A stretch of 64,000 nucleotides of DNA from Desulfoscipio geothermicus (GTDB lineage Bacteria > Bacillota > Desulfotomaculia > Desulfotomaculales > Desulfallaceae), in the NCBI GenBank assembly GCA_016841205.1, contig JAENZP010000003.1, positions 230,503 to 294,502 of the forward strand, given 5' to 3'. The position numbers and the translations under genes were made by a program. This document shows positions 1 through 8,277 of this stretch, piece by piece. The notes under the pieces were generated by a model that had not been told where the DNA came from, did no database searches, and saw nothing but the letters and a program-made list of their open reading frames with translations. Each line of letters starts with the position of its first letter. Position 1 is the first letter of the stretch.

Positions 1-793
1 GCATATTCAGGGCCGTTTTAACGGGCACCGGGTTGGTTGTGATAAACATGCCCTTAAAAATAGGGAATAAACTACAGTGTATCTTGGTAGCCATGGTGAT
101 ATTCCCGGAAGTATAGGCATTTACCATTTCTTGGATGCGTTGTCCAATGATATGTGATACAACACTAATAACACCCCTGCCACCCAATGATAAAATGGGC
201 AGGGTTAATGAATCATCCCCGCTATAAATAGCAAAATGATCCGGTAACGAGCGCCGTAGTTCGCTAACCTGGTCAAGGCTGCCCGACGCTTCCTTTATAG
301 CCACTATGTTATCTATTGCTGATAGCCGGACAACCGTTTGTGGCAAAATGTTTACCGCTGTACGCCCCGGTACATTGTAGATTAAGACCGGCAAATTAGT
401 ACTCTGGGCGATGGTTTTAAAATGCTGGTACAGCCCCTCCTGGGAAGGCTTGTTGTAATATGGCCCCACCAGCATGACACCATCGGCTCCCACCTTTTCC
501 GCAGCCTGGGTCATTTCTATACTGGCCGCAGTATCATTACTTCCCGTACCTGCAATGACCACGGCATCACCGCCAACCTCTTCCACTACCACACGAAAAA
601 GCTCCACTTTTTCTTCCTTTGTCAGGGTGGGCGACTCACCAGTAGTACCGGAAACGACCAAACCGTCCGAACCCGATTGCACCAGGTGACGGGCCAATTT
701 CTTGACTTGGTCAAAATCAATCGTTAGATCCTTTTTAAACGGGGTTACCATGGCCGTTAATACTCGCCCGAAATCAATACCCAAAACTTTCAC
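1..793 (-). CDS. dapA: 4-hydroxy-tetrahydrodipicolinate synthase (3' end outside window)
   Basis: Condenses pyruvate with aspartate semialdehyde to give 4-hydroxy-tetrahydrodipicolinate, the branch point to diaminopimelate/lysine and spore dipicolinate. About 264 codons are visible before the window edge, so the C-terminal part is cut off. Seen in the translation: a TTGES motif at residues 50-54, the YNVPGRT stretch carrying the catalytic Tyr, and the AIKEASG stretch with the Schiff-base Lys. The fold is a class I aldolase TIM barrel. The GTG at 793 is chosen because a GGAAGG lies just upstream and the N-terminus lines up with the Bacillus enzyme. It is the last gene of a dapB-dpaA-dpaB-asd-dapG-dapA run. 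Identification is secure. Confidence 0.97.
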   Translation of the reverse strand, partial: MKVLGIDFGRVLTAMVTPFKKDLTIDFDQVKKLARHLVQSGSDGLVVSGTTGESPTLTKEEKVELFRVVVEEVGGDAVVIAGTGSNDTAASIEMTQAAEKVGADGVMLVGPYYNKPSQEGLYQHFKTIAQSTNLPVLIYNVPGRTAVNILPQTVVRLSAIDNIVAIKEASGSLDQVSELRRSLPDHFAIYSGDDSLTLPILSLGGRGVISVVSHIIGQRIQEMVNAYTSGNITMATKIHCSLFPIFKGMFITTNPVPVKTALNM

Positions 794-818
794 CTTCCTT
801 CCAGGTTAACTACCCTGC

Positions 819-2045
819 CTAATGGGCCAGCTTGAATTGTCTGTGCAGGGCTCTAACGGCATTTTCCATTTCCTCACGCTTAACCAGCACCCAGACAGTG
901 GTATGAGAGTCGTTACACTGCAGTATCTGGATATCGTCTTTGGTTATCGCTTCTACTATATCCGCTATAACTCCGGGTACTTCGAACATACCCGCACCCA
1001 CAGCGGATACCTTGGCACACCCGGTAATTACTTCCACGACATAACCAGCGGTTTCCAACACCCTAACCGCTTTTTCAATCATTGCATCCTGAACTGTAAA
1101 TAAAACTACTGTCGGTAATATATTGATAAAATCGATACTCACCCCGGCCTGTGCCAGCGTCCTAAACATGTGACCTTGCTGTTTAAAGTCCTCATTATTA
1201 GAACCGGTATTGACTCTTATCTGAGCTACGCCAGATTTATAAGTTATTCCGGTAATAACGCGATCTCTTGTGATATCTATAAAGCCCTTATTTACTTCGC
1301 CAGAGCTGGTCACCAAAGTTCCTGGTGCATCGGAGAAAGTTGACCGAACGCGCAGCGGAATACCCTTTTGCATAGCAATCTCTACCGCCCGGGGGTGTAT
1401 CACTTTGGCCCCTTCATGGGCCAGGTGACATATTTCATCGTAGGTAATGACCTCAAGTGTTCTAGCCTCAGTCACAATGCGAGGGTCAGCGGTCATGATA
1501 CCTTCCACATCGGTATATATATCTATATAAACAGCGTTTAAGGCAACCCCCAGTGCCGCAGCAGTAGTGTCACTACCCCCTCGACCAAGAGTAGTCGTTT
1601 CACCATCCACAGCAACTCCTTGGAAACCAGCCACCACCACCACATACCCTTCTTGGGTATATTTAGTAATGTTTTGTGGCTGAACCTGTAAAATACGCGC
1701 GTCGGAATATTTATTATCAGTGATTATACCTGCCTGCGCACCCGTCAAAAAAACAGCCGGGCAGCCCATATTTTGCAAAGTTGCTGTCATTATTACCCCA
1801 GATATTATTTCACCGCAGGAAATCAGTATATCCAAATCGCGTCCCGACAACTCCTGCTTACCTTGTTTAACCAAGTTAAGCAAGGTATCCGTAGCATAAG
1901 GATCGCCCTGCCGGCCAATGGCTGAAACCACTACCACAGGCGAATAGCCCTCAGCTTTAGCAGCAATAATCTTGCCTGCCACCTTTTCCCTAAGTTCGGG
2001 AGAAACCAGTGAGGTACCCCCGAACTTAAGTACCAAGAACTTCAT
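819..2045 (-). CDS. dapG: aspartate kinase (DapG type)
   Basis: Phosphorylates aspartate, the first step of the diaminopimelate, lysine, methionine and threonine pathways. The 408-residue protein has the amino-acid kinase motif KFGGTS at residues 7-12, a GRGGSDTTA substrate loop near residue 160, and two C-terminal ACT domains from about residue 265 that would bind a feedback effector. Length is typical of DapG (about 404). A longer frame begins with TTG at 2063 inside asd. I chose the ATG at 2045 because it has AGAGGT seven bases upstream and begins directly at the family N-terminus, four bases after the asd stop. The context next to dipicolinate synthase fits the DapG isozyme that serves the spore and cell wall; which effector inhibits it cannot be read from sequence. 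Confidence 0.95.
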   Translation of the reverse strand: MKFLVLKFGGTSLVSPELREKVAGKIIAAKAEGYSPVVVVSAIGRQGDPYATDTLLNLVKQGKQELSGRDLDILISCGEIISGVIMTATLQNMGCPAVFLTGAQAGIITDNKYSDARILQVQPQNITKYTQEGYVVVVAGFQGVAVDGETTTLGRGGSDTTAAALGVALNAVYIDIYTDVEGIMTADPRIVTEARTLEVITYDEICHLAHEGAKVIHPRAVEIAMQKGIPLRVRSTFSDAPGTLVTSSGEVNKGFIDITRDRVITGITYKSGVAQIRVNTGSNNEDFKQQGHMFRTLAQAGVSIDFINILPTVVLFTVQDAMIEKAVRVLETAGYVVEVITGCAKVSAVGAGMFEVPGVIADIVEAITKDDIQILQCNDSHTTVWVLVKREEMENAVRALHRQFKLAH

Positions 2046-2049
2046 TCCA

Positions 2050-3069
2050 TTACCTCTTTCCAAGGCAACCGTACTCTATCACCAACTCCGCTATTTGTAC
2101 CGCATTAGTGGCTGCCCCCTTGCGTAATTGATCAGCCACCACCCATATATTCAGCCCTTTATCCAATGAATTATCCTCCCTGATGCGGCCTACAAATACC
2201 TCATCTTTCCCGGATGTGTAAAGGGGCATAGGATACTCCTTATTAGCAGGGCTATCTTGTACAATCACCCCGGGGAAATCCGCTAATATTTTCTTAGCCT
2301 GATCTGCAGTAACCTTGCGATCTGTTTCTATATTAATGGACTCCGAATGGCTACGGTAAACCGGAACTCGAACAGTTGTGGCTGTTATGGGAATATTTTG
2401 ATCATGCAAGATTTTACGGGTTTCCTTTACCATTTTCCATTCTTCTTTAGTGTAATCCATCTCCTGGAATACATCAATATGTGGTATTAAGTTAAAGGCT
2501 ATTTGATATTGAAACTTGGATGGGACAACCTTACCGTCATCCAATGCAGCCCGAGTATGCTCAGTTAATTCTGTAATCCCTTCAGCTCCGGCACCGCTCA
2601 CCGCCTGGTAAGTGGATACCACCACCCGCTTGATGCCCGCGGCATCATATATAGCTTTCAAAGGCACCACCATGATAATTGTAGAGCAGTTGGGGTTGGC
2701 AATAATACCTTTATGAGTTTTAACATCCTCTGGGTTCACTTCCGGAACCACCAGCGGAACATCCTGGTCCAAGCGGAAATGGCTGCTGTTATCAATAACT
2801 ACCACACCCTTTTCAGCCGCCAGCGGGCCATATTCTAAACTGGCCTCACCACCGGCAAAAAGAGCAATTTCCATATTGTCAAAAGAAGCTGGCGTGGTCT
2901 CCTCAACAGTATAAGATTGACCTTTAAAAAGCATTTTTTGGCCGGCGGAACGTGCGGTGGCGCAAAGTTTCAATTCGCCCACCGGGAAATTTCTTTCTTC
3001 CAAAACCTGTAACATTTCCTGTCCGACTGCTCCGGATGCTCCTACAATGATTACTTTATAGCCAGCCAA
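2050..3069 (-). CDS. asd: aspartate-semialdehyde dehydrogenase
   Basis: Reduces aspartyl phosphate to aspartate semialdehyde with NADPH, supplying DapA in the next-but-one gene. The 339-residue protein has a Rossmann loop GASGAVG at residues 10-16 and the active-site Cys in NPNCST (Cys128); the downstream dimerisation domain is complete. The start is a TTG at 3069 with GGAGGG six bases upstream; no ATG lies nearby. The gene sits 4 bp before dapG and about 30 bp after dpaB, consistent with one transcript. Confidence 0.97.
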   Translation of the reverse strand: MAGYKVIIVGASGAVGQEMLQVLEERNFPVGELKLCATARSAGQKMLFKGQSYTVEETTPASFDNMEIALFAGGEASLEYGPLAAEKGVVVIDNSSHFRLDQDVPLVVPEVNPEDVKTHKGIIANPNCSTIIMVVPLKAIYDAAGIKRVVVSTYQAVSGAGAEGITELTEHTRAALDDGKVVPSKFQYQIAFNLIPHIDVFQEMDYTKEEWKMVKETRKILHDQNIPITATTVRVPVYRSHSESINIETDRKVTADQAKKILADFPGVIVQDSPANKEYPMPLYTSGKDEVFVGRIREDNSLDKGLNIWVVADQLRKGAATNAVQIAELVIEYGCLGKR

Positions 3070-3099
3070 ATCTATCCCTCCATTACCAATATATACAGT

Positions 3100-3687
3100 T
3101 TAGTCGCAAGCAACTAAAACAGGTTGAATCTGCTCTCTCCGCAAAGCATGTTCAATGGTGTCCACCATCTTATTCATCTTGGACTTTAACGAATTTGGTT
3201 TGCCGGTGGGACTGTCCTGTCCAAATGGAACCATATATATATTTTTAGCATTTAAAAGCAAACCGATATTTTTGGCATTTAAACTAAGACCATCATTGGT
3301 AGAAACAGCTAATACAACCGGACGCTGATTACGCAAATGAGCTTTAATAGCCATGAGCACCGGACTATCAGTAATAGCATTGGCCAGTTTTGCCAGAGTG
3401 TTGCCGGTGCACGGCGCCACTACCAGAACATCCAGTAATTCTTGAGGACCAATCGGTTCCGCACCAACAATACTGTTAATTATTTTTTTGCCGCTAATCT
3501 CCATAATGTTCTCTTTCCAACTGGCGGATGTACCAAACCTGGTATCAGTCTCATCGACGGCAACACTTACTATAGGATACAATATAGCACCCTCATCGGC
3601 AACCCTTTTCATTTCCACCAGCACTTCTTCCAAGGTACAATGAGAGCCCGTTAAAGCAAATCCCACTTTAATACCCTTTAATCTCAT
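3100..3687 (-). CDS. dpaB: dipicolinate synthase subunit B
   Basis: Flavoprotein-like subunit (SpoVFB) that, with DpaA, converts dihydrodipicolinate to dipicolinic acid in the mother cell during sporulation. The 195-residue protein starts MRLKGIKVGF and continues with the GSHC motif characteristic of this family; the APCTGNT segment resembles the flavin-binding PDS region. AGGAGG lies 11 bases before the ATG at 3687 and 5 bases before an in-frame GTG at 3693, so the start could be either; the GTG at 3699 is part of the ribosome binding site and is unlikely. It is next to dpaA in the usual order. The family assignment is secure. Confidence 0.95.
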   Translation of the reverse strand: MRLKGIKVGFALTGSHCTLEEVLVEMKRVADEGAILYPIVSVAVDETDTRFGTSASWKENIMEISGKKIINSIVGAEPIGPQELLDVLVVAPCTGNTLAKLANAITDSPVLMAIKAHLRNQRPVVLAVSTNDGLSLNAKNIGLLLNAKNIYMVPFGQDSPTGKPNSLKSKMNKMVDTIEHALRREQIQPVLVACD

Positions 3688-3720
3688 AAACACATGCACC
3701 TCCTGGTTATAACCGGAAAA

Positions 3721-4602
3721 TTAATGTCCTATCTTCTGCAGTAAAATACCAGGTACCACCCGAGCCAGGATCATACCGGCAGTTTTAGGTGCCACTTTGC
3801 CGGGCAAACCGGGCGCTAAAACAGCCTCAATGCCTAACTCCCTGGCCTTTAAAAAATCAGTGCCCCCGGGAGCAGAAGCAAGGTCGATAATCAGGGTTGC
3901 CGAGGGTAACCTTTGCAGTATTTCCCCGCTTATAACCGGTGCAGGTATAGTATTAAATATGACATCCACATCACGTAAATAATCTACTAATTCTTTAAAA
4001 TGGAGCGCTTTTAATCCCATAGCTGACGCTCTGGCCAACTGCGCAGGGTCCCGGGCCACTACCGTAGTATTAGCATGCATATTCGACAGCAACTGAGCCA
4101 TTGTTTGACCAGTACGGCCGAACCCCAGTACCATCGCATTTGCACCATGAATAGTGATAGGCAACCTCTCCATAGCCATTTGCACGGCCCCTTCAGCAGA
4201 AGGAATCGAGTTTGGAATGGCCACTTCATCAAGTTCCATTAGCTCCACAGGTTCCAAAGCGTTTTTTTCCAACAGCTCACGCAGCGGTTTACGGGCAACT
4301 CCTACCAGAACAGGCGTCCCGGCAGGCAGTAGTGAAAGAAGTTCCCCGTTAATTTTCGGCTTGGTCTTAAGGTAAGCCGATGATAGCTCCATCTGTTCAT
4401 TAACCCCTGGGACCGGTAATATTAAAGCCTGCACCCCGATCAGGCATCCCTCCGGTTCCGGACAGGGAATAATATTTGGCCCCTTAACTGGCAACCCAAA
4501 AGTTTTAACGGTTGCCCCAACATCAGCCAGACACTCCACCAGAGTTACTTCTCTGGCGTCCCCGCCCATAACAGCCACCGTAAGGCCTGTCAAAATTTGC
4601 AT
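3721..4602 (-). CDS. dpaA: dipicolinate synthase subunit A
   Basis: NAD(P)-binding subunit (SpoVFA) of dipicolinate synthase. From the ATG at 4602 the product is 293 residues, matching the roughly 297 of the Bacillus protein. It has an N-terminal GGDAREV segment, a Rossmann loop GFGRTGQT near residue 155, and the conserved APGLPGKVAPKTAG C-terminal signature. A TTG at 4611 has better spacing to the GGAGGT upstream and is an alternative start. The open frame extends to 4692, but that extension has no family similarity and is probably untranslated spacer after dapB. It pairs with dpaB for spore dipicolinate production. Confidence 0.95.
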   Translation of the reverse strand: MQILTGLTVAVMGGDAREVTLVECLADVGATVKTFGLPVKGPNIIPCPEPEGCLIGVQALILPVPGVNEQMELSSAYLKTKPKINGELLSLLPAGTPVLVGVARKPLRELLEKNALEPVELMELDEVAIPNSIPSAEGAVQMAMERLPITIHGANAMVLGFGRTGQTMAQLLSNMHANTTVVARDPAQLARASAMGLKALHFKELVDYLRDVDVIFNTIPAPVISGEILQRLPSATLIIDLASAPGGTDFLKARELGIEAVLAPGLPGKVAPKTAGMILARVVPGILLQKIGH

Positions 4603-4694
4603 GGCCGGCAAACCCACCTCCAACCTTCTTGTACTTACACCAATATATGAATCGTTGGTTTTAGAGGTGCATATGTGGAATTGTAGAAACAAGC

Positions 4695-5495
4695 CTATTC
4701 AAACAAAAGATTTTCTAAACCATATACCACTCCTTCAAGGCGTAACACCGCCCGAATGGCCATTAAAACGCCTGGCATAAAACATTCCCGGGAAGTCGTA
4801 TCATGTTTTATGGTCAACGTCTGCCCCACACCCCCGAAAATTACCTCTTGATGGGCCACATAGCCGGGTAGCCTAACACTGTGAATACGCAATCCACCGG
4901 GCATTTTGCCGCCCCTGACCCCGCTTATCTTTTCTTCCTCCAAACCCAAACCTTGCTGGAAATCACCCCGCTGCTCTAAAATCTTCTCCGCGGTTTTAAT
5001 GGCTGTACCGGAAGGAGCATCCAGCTTTTGATCATGGTGTTTCTCAATTATTTCAACATTCGGGAAATATTTGGCAGCTTCAGCAGAAAATTTAATCATT
5101 AACAATGCCCCAATAGTAAAATTAGGTGCTATTATACATCCTAAATGCATATTTTGGGCCAGTTCAGAAACCTTGGCAAAATCCTCCCCGGACATGCCCG
5201 TAGCCCCCACAACAGGACGCACACCAGCTTTTAAGGCTGTTAGTACATTTGCTCCCACCGACCGGGTGTCTGTAAAATCAACCATTACCTGGGCACCAGA
5301 AGTGGCTAGAGATTCAGACAGGTTGGAGGTAATTTTAACACCCAGGGTTTCACCACCCAATAGTGTTCCGGCATCAAGTCCGTCGTTACAAACATCAATT
5401 GCCGCGCATAATTCGGTATCCTCAGCGCCCACCACGGTTTTTAGCACTTCACGGCCCATCCGCCCGGCCACACCGCAAATAGCAACTTTAATCAA
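4695..5495 (-). CDS. dapB: 4-hydroxy-tetrahydrodipicolinate reductase
   Basis: Reduces the DapA product to tetrahydrodipicolinate. The 266-residue protein has the nucleotide-binding loop GVAGRMG at residues 8-14, the catalytic HHDQKLDAPSGTA region around residue 155, and a normal C-terminal domain. The start is TTG at 5495 with only a weak GGT-type ribosome binding site. It is the first gene of the lysine/dipicolinate group, about 100 nt downstream of a good sigma-A-type promoter at 5602-5630. Placing dapB directly with dpaAB is functionally sensible, since DapB and DpaAB compete for the same dihydrodipicolinate pool. Confidence 0.96.
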   Translation of the reverse strand: MIKVAICGVAGRMGREVLKTVVGAEDTELCAAIDVCNDGLDAGTLLGGETLGVKITSNLSESLATSGAQVMVDFTDTRSVGANVLTALKAGVRPVVGATGMSGEDFAKVSELAQNMHLGCIIAPNFTIGALLMIKFSAEAAKYFPNVEIIEKHHDQKLDAPSGTAIKTAEKILEQRGDFQQGLGLEEEKISGVRGGKMPGGLRIHSVRLPGYVAHQEVIFGGVGQTLTIKHDTTSRECFMPGVLMAIRAVLRLEGVVYGLENLLFE

Positions 5496-5601
5496 TACTG
5501 TTTACCAGTAATTAATTTGTGCAACACCTAGAATAAATTAATTACCGGCTACCCCCTTTCCATGCTAAATTTTAAAACACATATATTTACTTACAAAAAT
5601 C

Positions 5602-5630
5602 ATTCTCTAATATCTCAACAAGTATGTCAA
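5602..5630 (-). promoter_or_regulatory. sigma-A-type promoter for the dapB-dpaAB-asd-dapG-dapA operon
   Basis: Minus-strand TTGACA (5625-5630) is separated by 17 bases from GAGAAT (5602-5607), about 105 nt upstream of the dapB start. The rest of the 5496-5691 interval holds the untranslated leader; I see no lysine riboswitch, for which there is not enough room. Confidence 0.6.
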
Positions 5631-5691
5631 GTGAAAAACCATTACCAACTAAGTCCCGACTAACAATGGCGCTTGGGTACTCCCGCTCTGC

Positions 5692-5880
5692 TCATACCGG
5701 CTCTATATTTGCGGAGCTGTCCTTGTCCCGGGGTATGATCAAACAATTGCACATTTTCCTAGATTGATAAAAAAAATCCGCTGCCGGAGCACCGGAGCAT
5801 TCTGTAACCACATAATATTTACGACTCGCTGTTTGGTAATTAATTTTACATCCTATAGGCTGCCGATATTTACGTTCCAA
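5692..5880 (-). CDS. hypothetical protein, 62 residues
   Basis: I do not recognise this family. The predicted product is short and soluble with four Cys, of which two (CNC) are adjacent around residue 45. The case for a real gene is a TTG start at 5880 preceded by GGGGAGGT with eight-base spacing, and its isolated position between the protease gene and the dapB promoter on the same strand. It does not resemble the YlzJ-like small proteins sometimes found near tepA. No function is proposed. Confidence 0.45.
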   Translation of the reverse strand: MERKYRQPIGCKINYQTASRKYYVVTECSGAPAADFFYQSRKMCNCLIIPRDKDSSANIEPV

Positions 5881-5949
5881 AATATATACCTCCCCAATAA
5901 AAATACCTGCCCCTAAACTGACAGTTCATTTTACATTTGCAATTACATT

Positions 5950-6933
5950 TTACATTGTCCGCCAACCTTGTTTATTAATATTTACGTTAATTTGACCGTT
6001 TTCTGGATAATCTCTTCGTTCCACCATACCTGAGAATACAAAGTAATTACTGCCGCATTCAGATTCTACTAAACCACTGGCCACTTCAAATTCAGTACGA
6101 TTACCCCTAATTATTTCTGTGGGATTAAAAGGTTCGGCCAGCTTAAGTTCAGCTGCAACATCCTCATACAAAGTCCACAACAAATTGTTCAATTCATTGT
6201 CCGCCAAAATAACCGGCAAACCTATTTCTTCTTTGGCTTCCCGCCGGGCTATCATATGATTATGCGCGTATAACTTTTCGGTCAGGTAATCAACTATATT
6301 TTGCGCCTGTTCACTGGTGAACATTTCCCTGCGCAGACTCAACATTTTATTGGCCAGAGAACGTATGAGCATCCAGTTTCGGTGCACATTACCTAGAGCT
6401 AAAGGATGAATTTTTTCCGCCAGTAATAAAAAAGCCCTAGCCATGACATTCTCATCATAAATGCCCATCTTTTCCGCAATTAAAGTCATGTAAGAATATA
6501 CATCCTCAATGCTGACTGGTAATTTGGCTGAAGGATTGAACGGATCCTGGGGATTAAAGGCGTTAATAACACTAGGATCAATTGGACCCAGCTCGCCCAT
6601 TTTACCCATGACAATTTCATCTGCCCCTAGACATAACAATGTTCCGGCGCTATAAGCTCTAAAAGGCACTAAAACAGAAAAATGTTCCGTATACTCACGA
6701 ATCAGATTAACCAAACGCCACGGTGTCAGCACGTCACCACCTCTGGTATAAAGAACTAAATCTACCCGCGGCTGATTACCAATAATCTCTAGGTGACTAT
6801 AAATTACACGTACTACATCCGGGGCAATTCTGGTACTTACATTTTCCCTATCCCCCGTTATATAAGACAGTACAACTGAATTTCGTATGCGGCCTATCTT
6901 TTGCAATATATCCACTCTTTGCTGCCGGGCCAT
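5950..6933 (-). CDS. SDH-family Clp-fold serine protease
   Basis: Predicted cytoplasmic serine protease of the Clp/SppA crotonase-like fold (SDH_sah type). The 327-residue product shows a Gly-rich TRGGDV loop near residue 63, a YSAG segment near residue 95 that would carry the nucleophile Ser, and the conserved MGELGPIDPSV stretch that follows. There is no signal peptide or membrane helix. ATG at 6933 is chosen because GGGGAGG lies six bases upstream; the longer frame to 6969 has no such site. In Bacillus a ClpP-like TepA occupies a similar position beside the dapA cluster, so this may fill the same locus with a different subfamily. Substrate unknown. Confidence 0.8.
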   Translation of the reverse strand: MARQQRVDILQKIGRIRNSVVLSYITGDRENVSTRIAPDVVRVIYSHLEIIGNQPRVDLVLYTRGGDVLTPWRLVNLIREYTEHFSVLVPFRAYSAGTLLCLGADEIVMGKMGELGPIDPSVINAFNPQDPFNPSAKLPVSIEDVYSYMTLIAEKMGIYDENVMARAFLLLAEKIHPLALGNVHRNWMLIRSLANKMLSLRREMFTSEQAQNIVDYLTEKLYAHNHMIARREAKEEIGLPVILADNELNNLLWTLYEDVAAELKLAEPFNPTEIIRGNRTEFEVASGLVESECGSNYFVFSGMVERRDYPENGQINVNINKQGWRTM

Positions 6934-7001
6934 AAATTGCCTCCCCGTTTTTGCATTATTATGGCCCATTGTATTGCATTATATAAAGATTATGTACCAC
7001 T

Positions 7002-7032
7002 AAAAAAATCCGTGCTAGTGACGGATTTTTTA
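7002..7032 (-). terminator. rho-independent terminator after the ymxH-like gene
   Basis: ATCCGT and ACGGAT arms flank a 7-base loop, with A and T runs on both sides. It begins at the stop codon of the 89-residue gene. The run of T on the minus strand ends transcription there; the symmetrical A run could also allow termination on the plus strand. Confidence 0.8.
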
Positions 7033-7299
7033 TACTAAGTATTTACTATACCTGGGGATAGTTTGATCAAGCTCTATTATAATCACCTCAAACCCGATCT
7101 TTTTTATCAATTCCCAGGGTATTATTAATTCTTGCTTCTCGGCAAAAATACTTAACAAATTACCTTTACGGGGCAACATAATGGACATTATCTGCCCGGT
7201 TTCATCATCGATGGCCAAGTCGGTTTCCCCAATTACCCCCAACCGGGCGCCATCGTTTATATTGATAATTTCTTTTCCTGCCAGCTCGCCCAGTCTCAT
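7030..7299 (-). CDS. YlmC/YmxH-family PRC-barrel sporulation protein
   Basis: 89-residue protein with the opening MRLGELAGKEIIN and the beta-rich pattern of a single PRC-barrel domain, as in the YlmC/YmxH family associated with sporulation in Bacillus. Family members are small cytoplasmic proteins of unclear biochemistry. The ATG at 7299 follows a doubled GGAGGAGG site with ten-base spacing. In Bacillus ymxH lies between the M16 peptidase gene and spoVFA, and here too it lies between the peptidase/dut genes and the dipicolinate operon, which supports the name. A strong terminator follows directly. Confidence 0.8.
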   Translation of the reverse strand: MRLGELAGKEIININDGARLGVIGETDLAIDDETGQIMSIMLPRKGNLLSIFAEKQELIIPWELIKKIGFEVIIIELDQTIPRYSKYLV

Positions 7300-7337
7300 T
7301 TTCTATTAGCCTCCTCCCCAAAAAGTCCGATTAAAAA

Positions 7338-7673
7338 TCAAAATCTTCTTCTCACCCATAAGCGCATTACAAAGGGTTGTATGATGGCTAGAACTATTGA
7401 TAATGTAGCCATCGGCTCCAAGACAATACCGCTTAATTGAAGAGATTGTGGTATTTCTAATTCCAAAAAAGTCTGCATTAATATTAAAGAAAGGTATATG
7501 CCGCCGGCCGTGCCCACCATGCCGGTGATGGCCTGAGATAAAGGAGACGGTTTGGCGTCACCGATGGCATCCCAGTTTTTATCCCGCATGGAATGCCATC
7601 TAATACGCTCGCGCACAGAAATAATGATTAACAGCACAATAATTAAAACAAAGACTATCATACTAATACTCAA
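7338..7673 (-). CDS. small membrane protein of unknown function
   Basis: 111 residues with three hydrophobic segments: residues 3-19, about 48-68 and about 83-103, ending in a basic RLWVRRRF tail. No recognised domain. A TTG start at 7673 has GGGAGGT seven bases upstream. It reads toward the YmxH-like gene 38 bp away and may be co-transcribed with it. Similar small membrane proteins near dut are plausible in related clostridia, but I cannot name a family. Confidence 0.65.
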   Translation of the reverse strand: MSISMIVFVLIIVLLIIISVRERIRWHSMRDKNWDAIGDAKPSPLSQAITGMVGTAGGIYLSLILMQTFLELEIPQSLQLSGIVLEPMATLSIVLAIIQPFVMRLWVRRRF

Positions 7674-7776
7674 ATTTTCACCTCCCGTACCAATTTATAT
7701 TTACCTCATTGTAAAATATTCCTTGTTTGCAGCTAATTGGCCAAAAAAATTAAAAACATATGTTTTATAAAATTGC

Positions 7777-7807
7777 AAAAAAAAAAGACCGTTTTCTCAG
7801 TCTTTTT
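7777..7807 (-). terminator. rho-independent terminator after dut
   Basis: AAAAAGAC and GTCTTTTT arms with a ten-base loop, followed by a run of ten T on the minus strand, overlapping the dut stop codon. Confidence 0.8.
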
Positions 7808-8264
7808 ATCTACCCGTTGACCCGAACCCCCCCGAAGCTCTGGCCGATGGAGTCAACTCATCAGTATAGGAAATTTCTACCTGCAAGTAAGGCATAAACA
7901 CAAGCTGGGCAATTCTATCACCTGGCCTTATTTCATAAGGCACCTCACTGTTATTTTGTATGGCACAGATTATCTCGCCCTTATAATCACTATCAATTAC
8001 ACCCACCGCATTGGCCAAGTTTAGACCATGCTTGCTCGCCAAACCACTGCGTGGGAAGACCAGCCCCACTATATTATCAGCTGGTATATCAACCGCCAGC
8101 CCGGTAGGAACAAATGCTCTTTCCCGCGGGGAGACAACCAGAGATTCATCTAGAGAAGCGGCCAGGTCAATTCCGGCCGCCCCGGCAGTAGCGTAAGCCG
8201 GTTCAGGTATAGTAACCCCAATAGCTTCGTTCAACTTTTTAAATTTTACTTGTATCTGTCCCAT
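7806..8264 (-). CDS. dut: deoxyuridine 5'-triphosphate nucleotidohydrolase
   Basis: Hydrolyses dUTP to dUMP and pyrophosphate, keeping uracil out of DNA. The 152-residue protein carries the trimeric dUTPase motifs in order: AGIDLAA near residue 30, PRSGLA near residue 71, GVIDSDYKGE near 87, RIAQLVF near 117 and the Gly-rich GGFGSTGR tail. It lies 14 bp after the M16 peptidase gene and is probably co-transcribed with it. The ribosome binding site is weak, which fits translational coupling. Confidence 0.97.
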   Translation of the reverse strand: MGQIQVKFKKLNEAIGVTIPEPAYATAGAAGIDLAASLDESLVVSPRERAFVPTGLAVDIPADNIVGLVFPRSGLASKHGLNLANAVGVIDSDYKGEIICAIQNNSEVPYEIRPGDRIAQLVFMPYLQVEISYTDELTPSARASGGFGSTGR

Positions 8265-8277
8265 CCCTAACCAACCA

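Noticed and set aside
422..727. Plus-strand open frames over dapA and similar frames opposite most minus-strand genes
   Set aside because: They lie antisense to clear conserved genes, lack ribosome binding sites and have the skewed composition of reverse-strand shadows.
5496..5601. Lysine riboswitch in the dapB leader
   Set aside because: The leader is about 105 nt, too short for the L box, and shows none of its conserved helices.
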